Positions 1 to 4,042 of a DNA stretch of 6,739 nucleotides are shown piece after piece. Where the stretch lies: NCBI GenBank assembly GCA_016741945.1, contig JACVCQ010000139.1:1-6739 (forward strand), given 5' to 3'. The stretch comes from Chitinophagaceae bacterium. GTDB taxonomy: Bacteria; Bacteroidota; Bacteroidia; Chitinophagales; Chitinophagaceae. Position 1 is the stretch's first letter, and every line of letters begins with the position of its first letter. The translations under genes and the position numbers were made by a program. The notes below the pieces were generated by a model. That model had not been told where the DNA came from and searched no databases. It saw only the letters and a program-made list of their open reading frames with translations.

Positions 1-156
1 CCAAAGTAATAAGATGAATGGAGGATTCCAGGCTGCATAAAAAAGATAACTGCCGAGTAGCAAAATAATCTTTCTGGATTTCCAAGAAATGGGAAGATTG
101 TATAATCCCATCATCACAAGAAAGAAAACGATGAATGTATATGAATTGAAAACCAT
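1..156 (-). CDS. MBOAT-family membrane O-acyltransferase, N-terminal fragment
   Basis: Fifty-two codons read leftward from an ATG at 156 to the window edge with no stop, so the rest of the gene lies outside. The start MVFNSYTFIVFF, then a short amphipathic segment with WKSRK, then a hydrophobic helix ending in SYLFYAAWNPPF, is the characteristic opening of MBOAT proteins of the AlgI/DltB type. These polytopic membrane enzymes move acyl groups across the membrane onto polysaccharides or other surface polymers. The catalytic His region lies beyond the window and cannot be checked. The gene begins 24 bases after the stop of the SGNH-like gene on the same strand, so the two are probably cotranscribed and act together. 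The acyl donor and acceptor cannot be inferred. No clear Shine-Dalgarno sequence is present, as is usual in Bacteroidota. Confidence 0.85.
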   Translation of the reverse strand, partial: MVFNSYTFIVFFLVMMGLYNLPISWKSRKIILLLGSYLFYAAWNPPFILLLW

Positions 157-180
157 AAATTAGTAGTTGGGTGGTGGTAA

Positions 181-1227
181 TTAATTGCTTTTTGTTTTGT
201 TAGGAAAACTCCATCCTTTCTCAGTTTCAAGAATTTTCACCAAACTTTTTGTGTAAGTAATGGCATCAGTGGGTGAAAGATGGGAATCTTCCGGACAAAT
301 CAATTGTTGTTCAGGATAATCCATAAAGTGAATACCCGGAACTCCGGTCATGCTGAGTATTCTGTTCCAGAAATGTTCTCTTGGAAAAATCTGTTGTTCT
401 ATTTGGAGGAATACGCCACTTGAAGGTGTTCTTACAAAAATTACTTTGCCACCCCTCGCTGTAATTTTTTGTACATCTTGTTGTATCACCTGAAATATTG
501 AATCGATAGATTGTGGTGTAGGTGGAGGTTGTTTCGCTCCCATTCTGCTATAATACGACCAGATATTTTTTACACTATCCTGAATGGAAACTTCCTTCAG
601 AAATTTGTCAGACATTTTATTTTGACGATCGAAACTGATTCTTCCAAAATCAATGGGGAAGAGTGGTTCTTTTTCCATGCCTATACGGGTAGGAATATCT
701 ATTCGTTTTAAGAGTGCTTTGATCGAAAAATAATCGCGCTCTAAGAAAACAAACTGAGATTCTAAAGGTTTGTTGACTTGAAAGCTGAACCATTGTGCCG
801 GTGTAATATTTTTGTAATAGTCAAGTCCTTTTTTAGCCAATCGACCATCTTCGGGATTCGATGAAAACATGAGCATCTCTGTTACATCGATCATTAATTT
901 TCCTTTGAACATAGTATCATTGGCCAGATTATCCAATACAGGCATGGGAGAAGTACCTTCGAAAGCAAGTTGAATGGCATCTTCGCCTGTCAATGATCTC
1001 CATGTTTCAATATCGAGATCATATTTATTTCTTGAAGAACCGATCAATACGGTTGCATGATCTTGTTTTTTTGTTACTAAAGAACGTTTATGTGTCCATA
1101 ATTCAGGACCGTCGTCATAGGAGATGCCAACACCAGTTGATCTTAAATAGGTTTCCCAGAAAATTAAAAAGAGAAGAACGATCCCGCATGCCAATAGAAA
1201 GGCATTACGCAAAGGCGTGTGTTTCAT
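181..1227 (-). CDS. Membrane-anchored SGNH/GDSL-like protein, probable partner of the MBOAT acyltransferase
   Basis: A 348-residue protein with one N-terminal hydrophobic helix (about residues 9-25) after a short basic start, so it is likely anchored in the inner membrane with the rest in the periplasm. The segment VLIGSSR (residues 60-66) after a beta strand matches block I of SGNH-type folds, with S64 or S65 as candidate nucleophile. EDSHLSP near the C-terminus (D314, H316) matches the acidic-plus-His block. Between them lie a strand-like LMIDVTE (111-117) and KVIFVRTPSS (261-270), also as expected for this fold. Proteins of this sort (DltD, AlgJ/AlgX-like) are commonly encoded beside MBOAT enzymes and handle the acyl group on the outer side of the membrane. 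The MBOAT gene starts 24 bases downstream. The exact family is not recognised, activity is inferred from motifs only, and the D-x-H spacing is one residue shorter than the classical DxxH (E313 would fit that spacing). Confidence 0.75.
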   Translation of the reverse strand: MKHTPLRNAFLLACGIVLLFLIFWETYLRSTGVGISYDDGPELWTHKRSLVTKKQDHATVLIGSSRNKYDLDIETWRSLTGEDAIQLAFEGTSPMPVLDNLANDTMFKGKLMIDVTEMLMFSSNPEDGRLAKKGLDYYKNITPAQWFSFQVNKPLESQFVFLERDYFSIKALLKRIDIPTRIGMEKEPLFPIDFGRISFDRQNKMSDKFLKEVSIQDSVKNIWSYYSRMGAKQPPPTPQSIDSIFQVIQQDVQKITARGGKVIFVRTPSSGVFLQIEQQIFPREHFWNRILSMTGVPGIHFMDYPEQQLICPEDSHLSPTDAITYTKSLVKILETEKGWSFPNKTKSN

Positions 1228-1334
1228 GTTGCTGTAGGGTTATAATGAACACCTTACTTCATATGAAGCAGATGTTTAAATGCTATTCATTCAACACACG
1301 GTCATGTACTATTAAGACAAAGTAGAGGGAATAA

Positions 1335-1384
1335 TTGATTTCTGCAAGTATTAGAGCAATAATTTTATAGAAGAGAGAAATCAA
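1335..1384 (-). repeat. Inverted repeat downstream of purN
   Basis: TTGATTTCT at 1335-1343 is the exact reverse complement of AGAAATCAA at 1376-1384, separated by 32 AT-rich bases. It begins six bases beyond the purN stop codon (1390-1392) and could mark the end of that transcript. The stem is AT-rich, the loop is long, and there is no proper T-run after it on the minus strand, so calling it an intrinsic terminator is not justified. The remaining intergenic sequence (1228-1389) shows no gene, and no convincing promoter for the SGNH-like gene was found. Confidence 0.3.
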
Positions 1385-1389
1385 GCCAT

Positions 1390-2343
1390 CTATGCAAGCA
1401 CAACTTTTTCTACAATTTTTGGAAAGTGCTCATGTTCCAGTTGATGGATCTTTTGCGCGAGTGTTTCAGGAGTGTCGTCAGGAGTGACTTCACAGCGTGC
1501 CTGAAAAACAGCTTCTCCTTCATCAAAATGTTCATTGACATAATGAATAGTGATACCACTTTCTTTTTCATCTGCCTTGATCACGGCTTCATGTACATGC
1601 ATTCCATACATTCCTTTGCCACCATATTTAGGTAATAATGCAGGATGAATATTGATAATACGATTAGGATAAGCCTGAATCAGTACTGCAGGTACTTTCC
1701 ATAAGAAGCCCGCTAATACAATGAAATCAATGCCACTTCGGTGTTTGATTTCATCCACATAGGCATTACCACGAAAGAATTTTTCTTTTTCAATCATCAA
1801 TACCGGAATCTGATGTGTAGCGGCAATGTGAATGACCCCGGCACCGGGTTTGTTACAAACAATCAATGCAACCTGAATAGCAGCATGATCTTTTAAATGC
1901 TCAATGATCTTAGCAGCATTACTCCCCGCGCCAGAGGCGAAGATCGCTATGCGCTTGATGTCTGATGTCTGATGTCTGATGTCTGATTTAGGGTTTTGTT
2001 TATGAACCATGGACCATGGACCATGGTCATCCCTTTCACCTTTCACTTTTCCCTTTTCACTTCTATTCCCCCCCGCGATCCTCCTCCACATCTTAGCCAG
2101 ATAGTTCTTGAAAAATGGGAATTGTCCCATGGGAATACTGACCGTCAATACACAAAGTGGCCAGATAATAGAGACCAGAAGGATGTAAACTATATAATAA
2201 AGAGTTCCTTTATCAAGTGAAGTGAAGACCATGAGCTTCTTTCCGGTATAACCACAGAGACTTCCGCCGAGGGCAAATGTGGTGAAAACGAGTACGAAAC
2301 CGGTCCAGGTGAGCTTCCATTTTTCTTTCAGGCGACGAAACAT
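1390..2343 (-). CDS. purN: Two-helix membrane domain fused in frame to phosphoribosylglycinamide formyltransferase (PurN)
   Basis: Numbering is from the ATG at 2343 (317 residues). Residues 1-92 resemble a small Bacteroidota membrane family (I believe DUF6787): basic RRLKEKW start, helix about 14-36 with FALGGSLCGYTGKK, helix about 49-70, then SIPMGQFPFFKNYL. Residues 93-129 are a polar linker encoded almost wholly by short repeats. Residues 130-317 are a full-length GAR transformylase, which moves a formyl group from 10-formyl-THF to GAR in de novo purine synthesis. Visible signatures are FASGAGSN (135-142, phosphate loop), NIHPALLP with N231 and H233, and D274 in HFDEGEA, corresponding to the Asn-His-Asp catalytic set of E. 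coli PurN. PurN is normally cytosolic and about 190-210 residues long. An upstream in-frame ATG at 2409 was rejected because it lies inside a palindromic repeat. Residue M112 (ATG at 2010) could start a free 206-residue PurN, so this may be two genes joined by slippage or a base-call error in a G run. PurN identity is very secure; the fusion is not. Confidence 0.88.
   Translation of the reverse strand: MFRRLKEKWKLTWTGFVLVFTTFALGGSLCGYTGKKLMVFTSLDKGTLYYIVYILLVSIIWPLCVLTVSIPMGQFPFFKNYLAKMWRRIAGGNRSEKGKVKGERDDHGPWSMVHKQNPKSDIRHQTSDIKRIAIFASGAGSNAAKIIEHLKDHAAIQVALIVCNKPGAGVIHIAATHQIPVLMIEKEKFFRGNAYVDEIKHRSGIDFIVLAGFLWKVPAVLIQAYPNRIINIHPALLPKYGGKGMYGMHVHEAVIKADEKESGITIHYVNEHFDEGEAVFQARCEVTPDDTPETLAQKIHQLEHEHFPKIVEKVVLA
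1956..1987. repeat. Heptamer tandem array TGATGTC, four copies plus partial
   Basis: Four perfect copies of TGATGTC (1956-1983) followed by TGAT. On the coding minus strand the unit is GACATCA and encodes the linker residues SDIRHQTSDI. Three units make 21 bases, so a seven-residue period arises and no frame contains a stop. The last unit abuts AAGCGC, the codons that normally follow the PurN start methionine. A gain or loss of one or two units would shift the frame into PurN. Confidence 0.9.
2002..2030. repeat. Heptamer array CCATGGA, three copies, palindromic
   Basis: CCATGG occurs at 2007-2012, 2014-2019 and 2021-2026, spaced exactly seven bases apart, and the block is flanked by ATGA and TCAT so that it is nearly self-complementary. 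It encodes DHGPWSMVH in the linker of the membrane-domain/PurN reading frame. The only ATG available to start a free PurN (2008-2010) lies within the first copy. Confidence 0.85.
2034..2061. repeat. Degenerate heptamer array TTTCAC[C/T], four copies
   Basis: Successive seven-base units read TTTCACC, TTTCACT, TTTCCCT and TTTCACT. This is the third array with a seven-base period inside about 105 bases. On the minus strand it encodes the lysine/glutamate-rich part of the linker (about SEKGKVKGER). The second unit to the fourth differ only at single positions, so slippage could still occur here. Confidence 0.75.
2068..2074 (-). repeat. Seven-G homopolymer tract inside the reading frame
   Basis: Seven C on the plus strand (seven G on the coding strand) encode the Gly-Gly pair that ends the membrane domain. 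With seven G the frame continues into PurN. Reading by hand, six G would give a stop (TGA) seven codons later, making a 99-residue membrane protein, and eight G would give TAG after one more codon, making 93 residues. The tract is therefore the point that decides fusion or separation, either through real slippage or through a sequencing error. Confidence 0.8.
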
Positions 2344-2395
2344 GTGCCAAAAATGCGATAAAAAGAGGAGGAAACTTTCATGTTTTGTTTTTTTT

Positions 2396-2462
2396 GCCAC
2401 TGAAAGCACAGAAGGGCACAGAATTTTTTTCTTCTTCAGTGTTCCTCTGTGTCTTCAGTGGC
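2396..2462. repeat. 67-bp imperfect palindrome of the CACAGA/CACTGAA interspersed type
   Basis: The left end reads GCCACTGAAAGCACAGAAGG and the right end, on the other strand, GCCACTGAAGACACAGAGGA. By hand 22 of the first 28 positions pair. The remainder is an AT-rich centre with a T run. Similar CACAGAG-rich palindromes are, from memory, dispersed in intergenic DNA of many environmental bacteria. It sits in the divergent intergenic region and covers the ATG at 2409, which argues that the minus-strand gene really starts at 2343. No flanking coding sequence or target duplication was seen that would make it an insertion sequence. Confidence 0.75.
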
Positions 2463-2561
2463 ATTTCAAATATGTACACCAAAGCATGACATTCATTTTG
2501 TCTCAAATGCATCAATTCGCTGAAACACAAGCCAGATAAGGATAAAAAAAATTCTACAAGG

Positions 2562-2594
2562 TTTGGTTTTTGTCAGCATCCTGTCATATTTTTG
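2562..2594 (+). promoter_or_regulatory. Bacteroidota-type promoter candidate for actA-actB
   Basis: TTTG at 2562-2565 and TATTTTTG at 2587-2594 match the Bacteroidota sigma-ABfr consensus TTTG and TAnnTTTG, separated by 21 bases. Transcription would begin near 2600 and give a leader of roughly 40 bases before the ActA ATG at 2642. The region is AT-rich, so a chance match is possible. No convincing counterpart was found for the divergent minus-strand gene; a CATATTTG on that strand near 2467-2474 lacks an upstream partner at the right distance. Confidence 0.45.
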
Positions 2595-2641
2595 CAGCCG
2601 TTCACGGATATTTTTCCACACCAAGAACCACGTTTGTGTAT

Positions 2642-3904
2642 ATGATATCTTTTAGACACATAACCAAGATTTGCCTGCTCAGTGCACTCCTTTTCTTGGG
2701 TTTTTCAACAGTGAATACAGTTTCTGCGCAAGATGGTAAAGCTCTTTTTACTACCAACTGTGCATCTTGTCACCAGGTACATAAACCTTCTACGGGCCCG
2801 GCATTGGCTGGTGTGGAAGATCGCTGGCCGAATAAGGCGAATTTGTATTCCTGGATCAGGAACAGTGCTGCTTTCTTGAAAACAGGTGATAAGTACGCGA
2901 ATGACCTGTACAATCAATGGAATAAAACTGCGATGAACCAGTTCCCGAATTTGACTGATGAGGAGATTGGTGCGATCATCACTTATATTAACTCAGTTCC
3001 TGCTCCAGGTGCCGCTGCAGCTGCCGGTGGTGCTGCTGATCCGAATGCCGCTGCTGCTGCTGAAAGTGATAATACCTTATTATTCGGTATCCTCACCCTG
3101 ATTTTGGCTGTTGTAGCCTTGATCTTGTTGCAAGTGAACGCGAATCTGAAGAAATTGGCAGATGAGCGTGAAGGCCACAGACCCATTGAGCCGGTTCCTT
3201 TCTGGAGAAACAAGAGTTATATCGCTATGATCACTGTGATTTTGTTCGTAGTGGGTGGTTACCTTACCTCAAAAGGTGCCATGGCATTGGGTCGTAGTAA
3301 AGATTATCAACCTGAACAACCTATCTATTACTCCCATAAAGTACACGCAGGTATCAATCAAATCAACTGTCAGTATTGTCATACCGGGGTATACCAGGGC
3401 AAACAAGCTACCATTCCTTCTGTGAATGTTTGTATGAACTGTCACATGTCTATCAATGAGTACAATGGAGAGAAAATGTACACTGAAGACGGTGAAGAGA
3501 TTAATGGTACAGCTGAAATTCAAAAATTATATAAATACGCAGGTTTTGAACCCGGTAAACCTTGGGATCCTTCAAAAGCAAAACCAATCGAGTGGGTTCG
3601 TATCCACAATCTGCCTGATCACGTTTACTTCAACCACTCGCAGCACGTAAAAGCCGGTAAGGTTGAGTGTCAGACTTGTCATGGTGAGATTCAGAAAATG
3701 GGTGAGGTAAAACAGTTCAGCGATTTGAGCATGGGCTGGTGTATCAACTGTCACCGCGAAACACAAGTACAGTTTAAAGACAACGGTTTCTATAGTATTT
3801 ATGAGAAATACCATCAGGATCTGAAAAGCGGAAAAATGGATAGCACCAAAGGTGTTACTGTAGAAGCGATCGGTGGTACTGAATGTCAGAAATGTCACTA
3901 TTAA
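2642..3904 (+). CDS. actA: Alternative complex III subunit ActA, monoheme cytochrome c domain fused to a pentaheme domain
   Basis: A 420-residue exported, membrane-bound cytochrome c of alternative complex III, which carries electrons from quinol to periplasmic acceptors or an oxidase. Residues 1-29 form a signal peptide with probable cleavage after NTVSA. A class I cytochrome c domain follows (CASCH at 40-44, likely axial M98 in TAMNQFPNLTDEEI). An Ala/Gly-rich linker spans about 119-140, and hydrophobic helices lie at about 145-165 and 192-210. Five more heme motifs come next: CQYCH (243), CMNCH (264), CQTCH (343), CINCH (367) and CQKCH (415), giving six in total. The pentaheme part matches ActA of Rhodothermus and Flavobacterium; the extra N-terminal heme domain appears to be a Bacteroidota arrangement, from memory. 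ATG 2642 was preferred over an in-frame TTG at 2570 because it directly precedes the signal peptide and the TTG overlaps the promoter. actB follows after 138 bases. Confidence 0.93.
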   Translation: MISFRHITKICLLSALLFLGFSTVNTVSAQDGKALFTTNCASCHQVHKPSTGPALAGVEDRWPNKANLYSWIRNSAAFLKTGDKYANDLYNQWNKTAMNQFPNLTDEEIGAIITYINSVPAPGAAAAAGGAADPNAAAAAESDNTLLFGILTLILAVVALILLQVNANLKKLADEREGHRPIEPVPFWRNKSYIAMITVILFVVGGYLTSKGAMALGRSKDYQPEQPIYYSHKVHAGINQINCQYCHTGVYQGKQATIPSVNVCMNCHMSINEYNGEKMYTEDGEEINGTAEIQKLYKYAGFEPGKPWDPSKAKPIEWVRIHNLPDHVYFNHSQHVKAGKVECQTCHGEIQKMGEVKQFSDLSMGWCINCHRETQVQFKDNGFYSIYEKYHQDLKSGKMDSTKGVTVEAIGGTECQKCHY

Positions 3905-4005
3905 TCTTTCTGTGTAAGGCAGAATAGAACTCAATTAGAATTAAGATTTAGATATTGTACCGAAAGAAAATTAGGATGAGAGGATAACGATCATTCGAAT
4001 TTTCA

Positions 4006-4022
4006 TCCCGCCTGAGGCGGGA
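4006..4022. repeat. GC-rich palindrome between actA and actB
   Basis: TCCCGCCTGAGGCGGGA is a perfect palindrome apart from its central base and folds as a seven-pair stem with a TGA loop. It stands out in an AT-rich gap, ends 20 bases before the actB ATG, and is flanked by AT-rich sequence (CAAATTTT on the right) with only a weak T run. It could stabilise or attenuate the actA-actB message, or be one copy of a dispersed palindromic element. The rest of the gap (3905-4042) shows no reading frame and no clear promoter. Confidence 0.7.
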
Positions 4023-4042
4023 CAAATTTTCAAACTAATACA

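Noticed and set aside
511..711. Plus-strand 66-codon frame
   Set aside because: It lies wholly opposite the SGNH-like gene and shows no signal or domain.
1956..2061. CRISPR-like array
   Set aside because: The units are seven bases and tandem without spacers, and no cas gene is nearby.
2344..2409. Longer start (ATG 2409) for the membrane-domain/PurN gene
   Set aside because: The extra 22 codons partly lie in the 67-base palindrome and have no resemblance to the membrane family, whose basic RRLKEKW start follows directly after the ATG at 2343.
2396..2462. Intrinsic terminator
   Set aside because: Neither strand has a T run directly after the stem in the transcribed direction, and no gene ends there.
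2279..2539. Plus-strand 86-codon frame
   Set aside because: It is antisense to the membrane domain, crosses the palindrome, and its product has no recognisable domain.
2570..2641. TTG start giving ActA 24 more residues
   Set aside because: It overlaps the promoter-like motif and would put a non-signal sequence in front of a good signal peptide that starts at ATG 2642.
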